A DNA stretch of 64,000 nucleotides. It comes from Agelaius tricolor (lineage: Eukaryota > Chordata > Aves > Passeriformes > Icteridae). A program made the position numbers and the translations under genes. The notes under the pieces are model-generated. The model made no database searches. It was given only the letters and a program-made list of their open reading frames with translations, and was not told the origin of the DNA. How positions within the stretch are numbered: the first letter of the stretch is position 1; every line of letters starts with the position of its first letter. The stretch spans positions 77,023,001 through 77,087,000 of the forward strand of contig JALJCS010000002.1 of NCBI GenBank assembly GCA_023055355.1, read 5' to 3'. Shown here piece after piece: positions 1-11,599 of this stretch.

Positions 1-65
1 GATTTGAATATTGGCACCTAGTGTGGCCACTGAGGACATGGATACACCTCTGAGAACACAGGGGG
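1..65 (+). mobile_element. LTR fragment, same family as the 54.4-55.8 kb LTR
   Basis: These 65 bases match the reverse complement of 55674-55738, inside the large solo LTR, with two visible differences (A for G near positions 21 and 46). The match stops after the run of five G at 61-65, where the two sequences diverge. The left side runs off the window. The orientation is opposite to the 54.4 kb element. The piece corresponds to the early U3 part of that LTR, so this is a truncated or internally deleted relative. No retroviral coding sequence is visible. Confidence 0.85.
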
Positions 66-3000
66 AGGTTGTGAGGTTTTACACTGTCATTTGTCATTAC
101 CTTTACTTAGGTTCTTTATAAAGCCATTGATGGAGCTGCAAGAAAACATAGTAAAGTGCACTGACAGTGTAAGTCAGTTCTACTTCCTGACAGGATAACC
201 TTATGCCTACAGTGAACCTTGGGTAAACGGATACCTGAACACAGGCAATATGAAAGTGATCCTGACAGGAATATACATTCAATGTAATAATCCCTCCTAT
301 GCTGTTAAACTTGCTCATTGCCTTCACATCCTGTAGGACCTTTCAAACAGCCAAACAGAATTCATATGGACACATCTATGAAATTCTCATTCCATGAATA
401 AAAGGCAAGGCGTTTAAAAAATCTTTTGCAAGCCACAACTAAATATAACAGTCTAAAATATGTGATATCTACCTTCACTCTTTGCAGTTTGTTACATCTT
501 GTAACAAAGCTCTCTTTTTTAAAAGTTCCAGCTGGTACTATCTGCAGCTAAGCAACACAAACCACAGAAAGGACAACATGCAGTATTTTCTTTTTTTTAT
601 TATTATTTATTATATGAATTTCTATTCATAACTGGTAAACAGAACAAGGAAAAATTTTTGCCTTGTGTTCGAAGCTGGACATAAGAATATATCATGTCTA
701 TGCCAGATTCTGGTATTTATCCATTGCAAACAGTCATCCATAAAAGATACATTCTAGAGTCTAAAAAACTCTTATGGTATATGAGCTGACTGGTAACACA
801 GTAGAGAGACAGATCTCTTCCTGCCTTTATAAAAGGCTAAAAGTTTTAGAATTAAAACTTTCCCTTTTTAAATTTTGCTTCCCTACAAACTAGCTTACTG
901 CTTAATAATTACTGCTGGTCACTGCCATAGGCAAGAATATAAAAATCATAAGGGTATTTGATAAAGATCTGTAAGATGCTTATAAACTACATGACTTGAA
1001 TCACACAAGCACTTCAACAAACACTTCCCATTTCTTTCCTGTTTCATTATTCTGCTTTCTTCCTTCTTTACTTGTTTACTTACCCTTTCATCTTTGTTGC
1101 TTTTTTTTGTCTTTTCTTTAATCTCAATCATAATCCCATACACACATAAGTACAAACAGTGCTCTGTATGGAGATTTAAATTCTTTTCTATTTTCTTTTT
1201 CCTTTTTAGATGTCTCATGAGGCTCTGACCGTTCTCTTGTATGTTTCTGCCCGCAGCTTACTCATAAATATTCAAAGCCTTTTCCCACCATTGCTGGCAT
1301 TTCTTCACTCAAACAAGCATTCCTGAATGACATCTTTCACTTCAAATATCTTCTCTGTCCTTCATATGCCTTGTCTCTCCCTTGGTGCTCCTATTCATAC
1401 ATTGCTACTCTCTTTCCTTACCAATCTCTCTCTACCTGTGTGATCTTTCCCACTCTTCCTCAAACATGCTTAAGAAATATTAATGTGCCTTTGTTGTCCA
1501 CCACTCTCTTCATATCATTGCTTTTCTTCGTCTTTCTTCCAATGGATACAGTGTAAAGGAAAGAGATAGCTGTACTTATGGCCCTGAACCTTTCAAAATA
1601 AATTGCCACAGCAGTCCTGGCCGGGAAGACAAATGAAATTCCCATTACAGTAACTTACCTATTTTCACTTCTGTTTCCATTTCTGGACATTGCACTAATG
1701 GCAGACTGTACAAAATAGACCAGCAAACGTAGAGCTAGTGTTTGCTGAGGGACAATAGGGACAGTATAAAGTTAGTGTTTCCTTCATACAGTTACAGTGA
1801 TGAATTCACAGTAATAAAAGGAAAGAAATTACTGAATTACTTTTGCTAGAAGTGAAAAAGTTTACTAGATTTCATAATACAATCCACTTCCCTAAGATTA
1901 GAGAGGTTAACTAGAATAATCTTGCCTATCAAACCTACATATGGAAGAGATTCCACACTTTCACTAGGTAGGTATCTTGTTCCAAATGCTAAATTTGGGA
2001 CATTATTCTTTGAGTCTATATAAAAACATATATATTTCAGTATATAAACTATAACACTTTAGAAAGTTTTGTCCAACATTGAATCTGAAATTTATGAATA
2101 ATTTAGATGATTGGGGTTTTTTTTTTCCCCAGAAAGAATATTTTTGTCCTTTTCACAGCAACACTTACCACATAAAGAGATCATTTACTTCTATCTTCTT
2201 AAACAAGTGTTCTTCCAACTTCTATACCCATCTGTACTTTCTACATGTCCTACTATTTGGTAATTTTCCTCAGGACTGTCTTCAGTTTGAGACCAAACAC
2301 AGTTGCCTTCATCAACCCCTTGCAGAAAGGTTATTTGTCCTGTCAGATGTACTGCACACCTATTAATACACTCCACAGTGACGCTGTCTTTTTTCTTTAA
2401 TGGTAACACATTGCTGACTCATATTTACATTACAGCCCCCAGATTATTTTCTGAAGTGCTGTTATTTTACCAGTATCCTTTTGATTTTACTTTTTAATTT
2501 TTCTTCCCAAATATAATTTGCATGCGTCAGTATCACGTTTTCTCCTGCTTCTTCCAAGTCATTTCTTCAACTTGTGCTTAATTATTCATTTCTTTAATTT
2601 GACTTCCCATATTTGTCACCAAAGTGCCAACAGGTCCATTTAGCTTGCTGACAGCTCTGTATTTCATAATTTCATCATTGAGATCACTAAGGATCAGAAG
2701 AACAGAAAACGCCTTAATATGAAAAAAGTGTATCACATAAGGAATTCTGCTTAAAGAGGATTACTTTGATTAGGCAGATCATGATTTCTTCACATAACTG
2801 CCTTACTCTTAATATACAGAATGGTGGACAACCTAATACAGTCCTACATTCTGCTACCAGGTGCAGTCAAAATTGCATACATGTAGTCTGCATGTGTTTT
2901 AGTTTCAGCCATTGGGCTCAACTATCAGATTATGGAAATTTCACATCGGGTACGTCTTCTTCTTCCTGTTTGTCCCATATAATGACCAAGATCTTGGCAT

Positions 3001-3339
3001 ATTTTTTGATAACCAAACAGAAAAAATAAGATTCCAATTTTAATTTTTTTTTTCTTGTCAGTAAACTTGGGAATTTTGGAGTTTTTTTTCCCCTCCCCTT
3101 TTCCCCCCCCCCAAAATGCATTATTGCAATATCATGTCCACTGCTTATGAATCATCTCACTTTCCTTATACTGGATGACATATCAAAGGGCCGCATAAAA
3201 AAGTCCCGTTTACTATTAAATCACTGCACGAGTAGTTCATTTGCCGTAATCGTAAGGCATTTTGAATATGATAATATCCAGCATGAAGTTAAGCCTGTGC
3301 TATAGTATTTCACACGCTGATTTCCCTTAAGTGTAAGGC
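66..3339. other. Upstream flank of MMP16, no gene recognised
   Basis: AT-rich sequence with stop codons in all frames and no ORF of recognisable family. It contains pyrimidine-rich stretches (about 1030-1110 and 1230-1550), a T run near 2117 and a C run at 3103-3112. No CR1 3' end or tRNA-like sequence is visible. GC content rises sharply after about 3340, where the CpG island begins. Confidence 0.6.
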
Positions 3340-3705
3340 CGTGCTTTCGGTCGCATTAAGCAGAATTTCATCACCCAAGCAGCACCGCGGGGAGGGGAGC
3401 GCAGCGTTCCCGGGCACGGGCACCGCGGGTGGCTCGGGGCGCTCGCTCCGCGCCAGGCGCCTCCCGTGAAGAGGGCGGGGAGGCTTCGGCACTCGTTCGG
3501 CTCCTGGGGACGGGACCGAGGGGAAAGGCCGCGGGCTGCTCCCGGGCCGCCGGTCCCCAGCAGCCGCCCACCGAGGCTCCGGGCCGCGGCCCGCCGAGCG
3601 CGGCCGGGCGGCGCTGGCGCGCCGGGGCCGCCTGGTGGGGCCGTCGCCTCTAGGCCGCCTACGGGGCGGGGCCATGAAGGTTTCGCCTGAACATTCTGGA
3701 GTGGA

Positions 3706-3739
3706 GGGGAGCGGCGGGGGGCGAGCCAGGGCAGGGCAG
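3706..3739 (+). other. G-quadruplex-capable G tracts in the promoter
   Basis: Successive G tracts (GGGG, GGGGGG, then three GGG separated by CA) lie within 34 bases on the + strand, a few tens of bases after the GC box. The pattern meets the usual G-quadruplex rule of four tracts with short loops. Formation and function are inference. Confidence 0.5.
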
Positions 3740-3743
3740 GGCA

Positions 3744-3812
3744 GCGAGCCGAGCCGAGCCGGGCCGGGCCACGCCGGGCCACGGCACAGAGCCGAGCCGA
3801 GCCGAGCCGAGC
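3744..3812 (+). repeat. (GAGCC)n GC-rich minisatellite
   Basis: Imperfect pentamer array of GAGCC/GGGCC units, in two blocks (3744-3780 and 3790-3812) separated by a short spacer. It sits inside the CpG island just upstream of, or in, the 5' UTR, and is likely to vary in length between individuals. Confidence 0.75.
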
Positions 3813-3827
3813 AGGCCCGCCTTCCCC

Positions 3828-3912
3828 GGGAGGAGGCGGAGGCTGAAGGGGAGGAGGCAGGAGAGAAGGAGGAGAGGTGGAGGAGGCGGAGGAGGCGGGA
3901 GCGGAGGGAGGA
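3828..3912 (+). repeat. Polypurine (GGAGGA-rich) tract
   Basis: About 85 bases made almost only of G and A, rich in GGAGGC and GGAGGA. The complementary-type polypyrimidine tract (CTCCTCCTCC) follows at 4066-4098. If transcription starts upstream of this tract, both would lie in the 5' UTR and could pair. If not, the tract could form a triplex or quadruplex in promoter DNA. Confidence 0.7.
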
Positions 3913-4014
3913 CACGGGGAGGCGGCTGCTGCTGCTGGGCAGAGAGAGGAGTCGTGCAGGAGCAGCGACTGTACTCGGACGCCACATTCCCTCTGTACGG
4001 GGCTGGTGGTGAGG

Positions 4015-4029
4015 ATGAGCGAGAGCTGA
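4015..4029 (+). CDS. Possible four-codon upstream ORF in the MMP16 5' UTR
   Basis: ATG at 4015 followed by AGC GAG AGC and a TGA stop at 4027-4029, encoding M-S-E-S. It lies about 190 bases before the MMP16 start. If the transcript includes it, this minimal uORF could lower initiation at the main ATG. The transcript start is unknown, so its presence in the mRNA is inference. Confidence 0.3.
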   Translation: MSES

Positions 4030-4065
4030 CCCTGCCGCGCCGCCGCCTGTGCTGTGAAGTGTCTG

Positions 4066-4098
4066 CTCCTCCTCCTCCTTCTCTTCCTCCTCCTCCCC
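4066..4098 (+). repeat. Polypyrimidine (CTC)n tract in the 5' UTR
   Basis: Run of CTCCTCCTCCTCC and CTTCTCTTCC ending in CCCC, located 125-157 bases before the MMP16 ATG. It is the strand complement in type to the purine tract at 3828-3912. Confidence 0.7.
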
Positions 4099-4222
4099 GG
4101 CTGTGGGTGAACCTGCGCTACGGGCTCTTCACCGACACGGGGGAGGCTGGTTTGTTTTGTGCATTTGTTTAAGGCAAAGAGAGAGAAAGAGAGGTCTTCC
4201 ACCCGCTGAAGCACAGTTCACT

Positions 4223-4354
4223 ATGATCGTACTCGCATCCAGCACTGGAAGCCGGGTGGATTTCGTTTCTCAATCCAGGGTGTTTTTCTTGCAAACCTTC
4301 ATTTGGATTTTATGTGCTACAGTGTGCAAAGCGGAGCAGTATTTCAATGTGGAG
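4223..4354 (+). CDS. MMP16: MMP16 (MT3-MMP) coding exon 1, partial gene
   Basis: First coding exon of matrix metalloproteinase 16, a zinc endopeptidase anchored in the plasma membrane that degrades extracellular matrix and activates pro-MMP2. The 44 residues start MIVLASSTGSR, continue with a hydrophobic signal-peptide core FFLQTFIWILCATVC (about residues 21-35), and end EQYFNVE, the start of the propeptide. The EQYFNVE end and the ILCATVC core match what I know of vertebrate MMP16 closely. The ATG at 4223 has A at -3. The frame ends in phase 0 at GAG followed by GTAAGA, a strong splice donor. The remaining propeptide, catalytic, hinge, hemopexin, transmembrane and cytoplasmic parts are absent, so only about 7% of the usual roughly 607-residue protein is here. 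Frames extending upstream of 4223 are open by chance in GC-rich sequence. Confidence 0.92.
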
Positions 4355-4360
4355 GTAAGA
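4355..4360 (+). other. MMP16: Splice donor of MMP16 intron 1
   Basis: GTAAGA directly after the exon-final GAG, a near-consensus U1 donor site. Translation past it departs at once from the MMP16 family sequence, which supports the boundary. Confidence 0.9.
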
Positions 4361-4720
4361 TCAGCCGGATGCGTGTGCAAGCGTGTGTGCTTCCCCCTCT
4401 CCCTTTCCTCCTTTCCCTTATTTTATGTCCCTCAAATCAAATCAAATCAAATAGCCAGCCAGCCATGTCTTCCAGCAGCCAGGGCATACGTCTGTGCAGG
4501 CTTTCCTTCCAGCAGCCGGTAGCTAGCTCCCCTCCCCGCGCTGCCCCGCCTGATGGATGCGTTTCAGCCGGAGATCCCGTTATCCCGGCAGCGCGATGCC
4601 GGGCGCTGGAGCGCAGCCCGCGGGAGACGGGAAACCCTCGCCCGGGCACGGAAGAAACCTGGGGCGCAGAATGTACATGCAGCTCAGGAAAGGTTCGCTG
4701 AATGTCTCGGACTTAAGATA

Positions 4721-5960
4721 CCACTGTATTGCTGAGTTTTCTCTGCCTTTTTTGGTTTGGTTTATTTTGGTTTTTTTTCGAAGAAGAATGAATGAAAGAG
4801 CGTTATGGGGACAGGAGGAAGGAAACTTGAGATTTTTGGCACGTTTGTGGTAGAGTATCTGAAAAAAATAAGAGCTTTTTCCCATGTAGACATGAGAAAG
4901 ATAGTTGCCACTAGAAATAGTGAAACAAATGGCATAAAGGTGCAACTACAGCTCGGAAGTTAGGGGCTGTGGAGGACAAGGAAACAGCATTTTTTCTGAG
5001 AGAAAATGAAGATTAAAATGTGGGTATACCGAGATGGGGCAAACCCTAAGAGTTTACACTTACAGTGACCACCCATTTCCAGTCACCCTTGTCTACACAC
5101 CCAGTTTTCCCATTAGGAGTTTTTACATAGTGCTTTCACTTAACTAATGTTTCTTTACTGACTTTTATCATCTTTGCATATGTTCTTTCCTCCTTTTTCT
5201 CTATCCTGTCACTCCATTTGTTCTGCTATGATCCCTTACTCTACTGCAATGTGATATGTCTATTTCCTTCTTTTCCTTGTCAATTCAACTTATTGATTTT
5301 TCTTGCTATGTCTCTGTAATTTATATGTGTTCTTTCAGATTCTTATACGTAATTCTGGTATTCTGTTAGGTCACTCTGTACCTTCACTTTCTTCTGTCCT
5401 GCCAACCCCACTCAAAACTTTCTGCTGCGCCCAGACCAGCCTTTTTTATTTTATAGTCTTTTAGTCTCCTGGGTTCCCATGATTCTTCCTCCCAGAAAAA
5501 TGAAGTCTGCGTCCCTGTCTCACACATATGCACACTTGCTTATTTTATATCAGCTCTTGTTCTCACTCAGTGACACACATTCTTGCTCCTTTCTCTGACA
5601 AGATTGCTCATGCAGATCCTCCTCTGTTACTAGACTGTTTATCTAAAGTTCTTACCTGTGTGTCTTCTCCCTCTGTTTCATGCAAGATCACATCAAGTGT
5701 ATAAAGAACCCACATTTTCTTTCTCTAAGTCTGTTTTCATCCTACCCTTTCCTTCTCTACAGGCAGTTGCCTGTGCAATTGTCTCAGCTTAACTGCACTC
5801 ATTCTTTGATTCTTTCTTTGACTCCCATCTCTCCAGAAAGTATTGTCTTTTTACTCAATCATTAAAATCTCTCCTGATTATAAATCCGAGTCTTTTTTCT
5901 CTGTCATCTGTGCTCTCGTCACTCATTTGATCCTTATGACAAATGTGCATCTCTGCTTCT
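4721..5960. other. Intronic sequence, pyrimidine-rich, no gene
   Basis: After the CpG island the sequence becomes AT-rich. Between about 5100 and 5960 the + strand is unusually rich in C and T (TTTCCTTC, CTCTC). No coding frame is recognised. It may be the body of the old repeat whose tail is called at 5961-6075. Confidence 0.5.
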
Positions 5961-6075
5961 GTTGGATTGTAAGGTCTTTGGAGCAGGACTCATGTCTTCT
6001 CACATGTTTATCTGGTGTGTACCATGCTCGAGTCTGGAGTACAACTGTGAGACTTCTGCTATATGAATATTAAAA
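5961..6075 (+). repeat. Possible ancient amniote interspersed repeat, 3' tail
   Basis: The stretch GGATTGTAAGGTCTTTGGAG, then CAGGACT and a tail ending in ATATGAATATTAAAA, resembles the widely shared 3' tail of old amniote interspersed repeats (GATTGTAAGCTCTTTGGGGCAG type). The exact family is uncertain; an L2/CR1-like LINE or a SINE using such a tail are the options. Confidence 0.4.
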
Positions 6076-9000
6076 CTGCATATTTAAGAGTACACATTGG
6101 TGTTTTATCCTTCTGCTCATGTCCTCAGCTGCCTTCTTTACTGATGAGCAGGGGAAGGAGCGTGGAAGAGAGGAAGTTGCTCTCTGTATCCTCCCTATGC
6201 TTCACAGGCTGGCCCCCTGCAGAGTATAGGGATGAAATTCCAGCGACAGAACTTTCTCCTCCCACAGCAGTCTGCTTTGCTGGCATCTGGCTCTCCTGGA
6301 GAGACGGGCGGCAGATGGAGCTAGTGTGGGAAGAGAAAAAGATTGGTTTAGTCAAGTGGAATATGAACAGGAGGCCAGCTCCAGTCAGGAGGAGGTTTTC
6401 TGAGGAAAGAAGGGAAACACTTTCATTTTTGCCACCTCTTCCATGTGGAAAACAGCAAATTTTGAGGGTAAAGGCAATATCAGGAGCAAGAAACAGTGTT
6501 GGATAGAATGAAGTGGCATGTATGTGTGATGAGGGCACATATTTCTCCTTTTTGAAGTATCTTCTGCTCTTCTTTCCAGCCCTGCTGAAAACAAAGAGTG
6601 TTATCATATACCAGTGCTTCCAGTCTTTTCACATTTAAGTCTGAGCCACACATTGCTGGGAGCCAGAAGAGTGTTCCAGGGGATTGCTGTATTATTTGAG
6701 AGTTGTTCTAATATGGGGCTTTTTCCTAGGTAACTGCCTTTGACCACTGCTAGTGACATGGTCCTGGCCTAAATGAACTTCACATTTGCCCCAGAACAGC
6801 CATTGCTGTGTTCACATTGTTTGGATAGTGCTGAAAATTCAATTTTCTTTTTGCTGGGAACAGCAAAGGCTAAAAGCATGGGAAATTTGAGGCAAAGGAC
6901 TTGGCAACAGCAAGTATGTATTGTGCTGTAAAACTCTGCATGTCAGCACAAGTGCATACAGCAGTTGTACTTCAGAGTAAATTGTGAAAATGTAACAAAG
7001 ATTTTGTATGACAATAAGAATAAATATGCAAAGTAGGCTTCAGGAAAGAAGTAGTGTACATACAGTTGAATGAATTGTCACTGGAAAAAATTGCTTAGGA
7101 TGGTTCAAAAACAGATTTACTTTTCATTCTTTCTTGTCTTTAAATAAAATACAGATAATACCCGTTGAACATTATAAAATATGGAGATTATTTATTTCCT
7201 CTTGTTCTGTCTTGTTTAATCCACTTTCCTGATTGATAAGTAAAATCTGTTCAGTCTTGTTGAATTTTTTGGTTTGTTTGTTTCAGTGATGTGAGCCAGG
7301 TCAGTTCTTAAGAGATACTACTGTAGCTCAAAGACATTAAATAATAATGTTTCCTTTTAAAAGTAACACACAATGCTGAAATTTACAAGCTTGTATGAAC
7401 ATTTCTGTTCCTTGTAATTTGGTTGCCTCTCTGTAAAATTTCTTTTAGCCAAAGAACTGAATGGAGGAATTCCTCAAGCTTCCAATGATAGCTGAATTCA
7501 GCTGTCTATCCTGAAATGTATTCATGTATACAGTATTTCATGTAATAGCCACAGCAGAATAGGTTGCAGATCATGGAGTAGGGTACATGAGAGGGGCACG
7601 CTTGCACTTTGTATTGATGAGAGTTTTATGCTAAAGCTCCATGAGAAATGTTTATAACTCATAGGTTAAGAAATCATGATGAAATTTAGGAATCACTTAC
7701 TCATATATAAAAGAAGATCTTAACATTAATTTTCAAAGTTCATTGATTATCAGTAGCATTTTTGTGAGACTTTGTTTCTGACAAAAACTAAGGACTACAC
7801 TCTTAGCTCCCTCTTTTAGAGCTGAACTATGGGTACAAAACAGTAACTTCATCAAGTATAATTATGAAAGACTATGTCATCAATGTTGAGTTTTGCTGCT
7901 ATTTTCAACTATTTCTGTACACTAGTAGGGGAAGATGTCCATCAATGAATGGAATTGAATGGAATAGCAGTTACAAAAAGAGCATTCCAAATATAAGACT
8001 GAATCAAACACATAGAGGCTAATTGTTACTAAAAAGTGATAGAGCAACAAAATACCTTCTTCCTCCTACTAGGCTCCTCACTATAGTAATAAAATTTTGT
8101 GTGGCTCAAATATAGCTCCTTTTTGTGTTACTGGGAGTGACTATAGATGGTCTTTCACAAGTGTCTATATATGCATCTAGTGTGTATACATATATATATT
8201 TGCTTTCCTAAACCAAACAATATTGCACTGTTTGAACTGTATTGTTCTGCAAATTTTTCTCCTAATGTCATCCATTAGCTTTTGTATGTACTTGAATAAT
8301 AAGTAGGTTTATATTTAATTAACTATTAAATATCTAGTATAAAAAAATGAAAACAAATGTTACCTTTTTGGTTTGGGAAAAATGGTTATTGAAACAAAAA
8401 TATCTTGATCAGAAGACAGATCAGCATGCATCTAGAATAGGATTGATCTCTGGAACATAAAGCTGCTTACTCTTACTTAGATGAGTATCTGCCTAAGCCC
8501 TGTCGAGGAAAGTGTTTTCAGAATTACACCTAGTTTCATTGACTGTATCTGTAATGTGGGAAACACTACAGAGAAAGCATGCCTCATCATCTCTCTCCTC
8601 AAGCTGGCAGTTATGCTGTTTTTCTCCTTCAATTGCTAAATGTATAGACTTGAATCCCTAGGGGAGGTCTTAAAATTACTCTTATTTTAGTGTGAGCAGA
8701 TCTTTAAAACAATGCAGTCATTTCCCATTTTCAAAAGTGGGGTAGTTAAATTGCATGTTGTGGAACAAAACACAGTGGAATCCAAACTTCAGAAAAATAA
8801 CATCAGTTTCCTCCATGGTAATAAGTTTCTGAGAACCCCATTGTTTTCATTGTTAATAAACTTCACAATTAGCCTCCAGCTCCTGCTAAATGATAAGGCA
8901 TGACCTTTTATTCCATAAGCTCTTGGTCTTTTAGGCTTAAAACCAGACCATTTTCATTCTTCAGCTGGCATCTGAAAAGGAATAAACATTTGGGAGGGGA

Positions 9001-10559
9001 ATAAATCCTCCAAAGCACCTTTACACACTTTTGAACTAGTGGTCTTGGTTGTGAGGTTTATAGGCACAACACAATTCTTTTATAGTTCATTAAAATGCAA
9101 GCTGAAAACCATGGATAAGCAATTAATGTGGTTTTGGTATCAATAGTGCCATGTGTCCTAACAGGAATTTAGAGGATCTTCTGCATTGTCTGAAGTTACA
9201 GTCAGTATGCATGATTCTCAATTACTTAAATTCGGAATCTCACTCTTGTGTAGGATATCAATGAAATGAACTGGACTTTTGTTAGAACAAGGAGTTCAAA
9301 CTGAAATTGTTAGAAAGATGGAGAGGAGTTACTGAATTAGGTGATGAAGATGATTAGTGGGCGAAATATTAGTCAAGGAAAATACAGATATAATGTGGTA
9401 TATTTCCTATTTGCTTATATATCTGGATAAGGAAAAGAATTGGAAAATTATGTGTCTGATGGAAGGCAACTGAATGCTTCTCTATCAAAGAAGGAGAATA
9501 TCTACTATATAATGAACTGCCTCTCATTTGATACAAAGAAATACATGTGAAGAAATACTTAGTAGTTAGAGTGCATTTACTACTGTAAAGTGTGAGATTA
9601 TTTTGTGCTACTGACATTGCAGGGAAGTTCATGGATTCTGTTGCCTGTATTTTTTCAAAGACAGGTTGGAAGTGTGGTGCCTGTTCTTATGGCTTCACTG
9701 CTGACATACTATTTTATACCTTAAGTACAAAACATATTTGTTTATTATTGTAGTTCAACTTGTTTTCCTGTTGTAAATTTTTGTCAGCTTAGTGTTTAGG
9801 CATCGCAGTTATTAGTGAATCTCAATTCTACTAAAGAAAAGAAATAAAATGGTTGAAGAGATTTATGTAATCACCTTATGCAGTGCAAGATAAAACTATG
9901 AAAACATGTATTCCTAATGTTTTCTGACATGAGAGCTTACTAAAATAAATACAATATTTATTGGCCTACCAGTAAACCTTGAACAAGCACAAGCTTTCCC
10001 ATTCCATTATTTGGAAGACATAATGTAAAACCCTTCATTGTTTCTTCAAAGTGGATATACTGTGTTCTTTAACTGGTTTAAGATTTATGCTGCTCTTTGT
10101 CAGTTTTATTTGAATCCATCTAAAAGGTCAGTGCTTGCTCTAGGCACCTCAGCTCTGCTTATGCACTCAGCAAGACTGTTGCAAGAGTTTATAAAGATAG
10201 AATGTGGTATTATATAGATTTTAAAGCATTTCAAACTGCATCTGTTTTTACTATTTTAAAGTCTGTCTCATTCTTGTACTTTATGGAATGATCATTTTAT
10301 GATATTAAACAATGGAGCATTTTGTGTTGATACTGTTTGAAGATCCTTAGGAAACAATGTAACTTTAAAAAATATTTTAATTACCCTATTTAAATTGCTT
10401 AAATCTCAGCTCTCTATTTCAGATTCCAGTTTAATATCTAACCTTTTTGCCATCCTCAAAATGCACTGTTGACCATAATCTGAAGGAGCAGGTTGAGTCT
10501 GTTTAATTTGTTATCTGTGATATGTCAAATGACAGATTTGGTTTCATTCTGTATGAGGA
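6076..10559. other. Intronic sequence, no feature recognised
   Basis: AT-rich sequence with stops in all frames. Only short A/T runs and a small alternating TA/TG patch around 8165-8205 stand out. The short open frames at 6063-6506 (+) and 6125-6607 (-) overlap each other and resemble no family I know. Confidence 0.5.
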
Positions 10560-10800
10560 AGGCCAGGATTAGTGCTGCAAACATGATTTTAGCTGGCACT
10601 GAAATGGATTTGAAAAATAATTATGATTAGAGCTTTATCCTTTAAAGAGAGGTCATGCTATTTGGAACCTTTATTTATTGGTTGCCTGGCAACTGTTCAT
10701 TCATGTTCCTGCTTATCATCATTCATTATAAGCATCTTTGCTGTACACTAAGAGCAATTAAGTGGCAACACTTTATTTCTGTGATGAATTAAATTTGACA
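10560..10800. promoter_or_regulatory. Candidate enhancer with a perfect X-box
   Basis: The block holds GTTGCCTGGCAAC at 10681-10693, a perfect palindromic RFX X-box (GTTGCC, one spacer base, GGCAAC). About 75 bases later comes CAATTAAGTGG, which contains an NKX2-like TTAAGTGG. The stretch is repeat-free. The motifs are seen; enhancer activity and conservation are inference. Confidence 0.4.
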
Positions 10801-11599
10801 TAAATTACAGATGAAGTAAAAAATATTTCTGTAGTTTTACTTATTAACCAAAACTGTTAATACAATGTTTCTTTGCTTATTAACAACTGGTTTATACCAG
10901 CTGAGGAGTTCAGCTGTAACAATAATGTTTCTAGCATACCTTTTGAGGTATTACAGCACCTAATTGACTCAGGGGCTTGTTCAGGTATTTTTGCCATTTT
11001 TAGAAACTCCTGTTAATTTCAAGATCAAGGTTTCAGGGTGCTAGGAAACTTATGTCCTGTTGGTTTCAGAGCTTAATATTAGGCAATCCAATCTTGAGTA
11101 CTGAAGCTTGCACCCAGTCATTGGGAAAGGGATTTCATATTCTAGAGTTAAAGCTGCTGTGCTAGGAGGTGTGCAGGTGAAGCAATAAGAAGAACATTAA
11201 AGTCTCTTGATGCTTCTCTCTGTAGAACAACAGCAGTTTTTACTACACGTTGAAAAAAGCACAAAGCATATTATTCAACAATTGCTTTTTGACTGTGGAT
11301 GAAAATATTTTGCTCTCTTTATTAATTCATTATGGATCATATCAAGATTGACCCTTGTGTGAAACAGCAGTGTGGACTGAGACTGTCAGGTTATGGAGTA
11401 TTTGTAGAAGATGTCTTTGTAAAGAATGTTGAAGAAAATTCCTTATGTCTGCATCTTAAAAGATCATCTACACTGTGTAGCCAGGGTGGAAGTAGATCTA
11501 TGTCTCTGCTGCTACCACTTGATAGGATTACCTCTATTCTGGTTGGCTCAGTGCTTTGGAAAAGAGATGGAAAAGAGGCCATCTCTACTCACATATTGA
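10801..11599. other. Intronic sequence before the CR1 copy
   Basis: No recognised gene or repeat. An open frame at 11332-11655 (+) runs into the CR1 copy. Its upstream part does not resemble CR1 ORF2 and is probably unrelated flank. Confidence 0.45.

Larger units (their letters stand above)
3340..4720 (+). promoter_or_regulatory. MMP16: CpG island promoter of MMP16
   Basis: CpG-dense, GC-rich block in an otherwise AT-rich window, covering the sequence upstream of and around MMP16 exon 1. It has GC-box (Sp1-type) matches, the clearest at 3663-3672 (GGGGCGGGGC) and another near 3473-3480. No convincing TATA box lies near the exon, which fits a CpG-island promoter. The transcription start cannot be placed from sequence alone; it probably lies between about 3660 and 4000. 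Several long open frames cross the island on both strands, but these are the usual by-product of GC-rich, stop-poor sequence. Confidence 0.8.

Noticed and set aside
3310..4214. Long open frames on the minus strand (225 and 295 codons) and several on the plus strand in the CpG island
   Set aside because: GC-rich sequence is poor in stop codons. The translations are proline/arginine/alanine-rich, overlap each other in several frames, and match no family.
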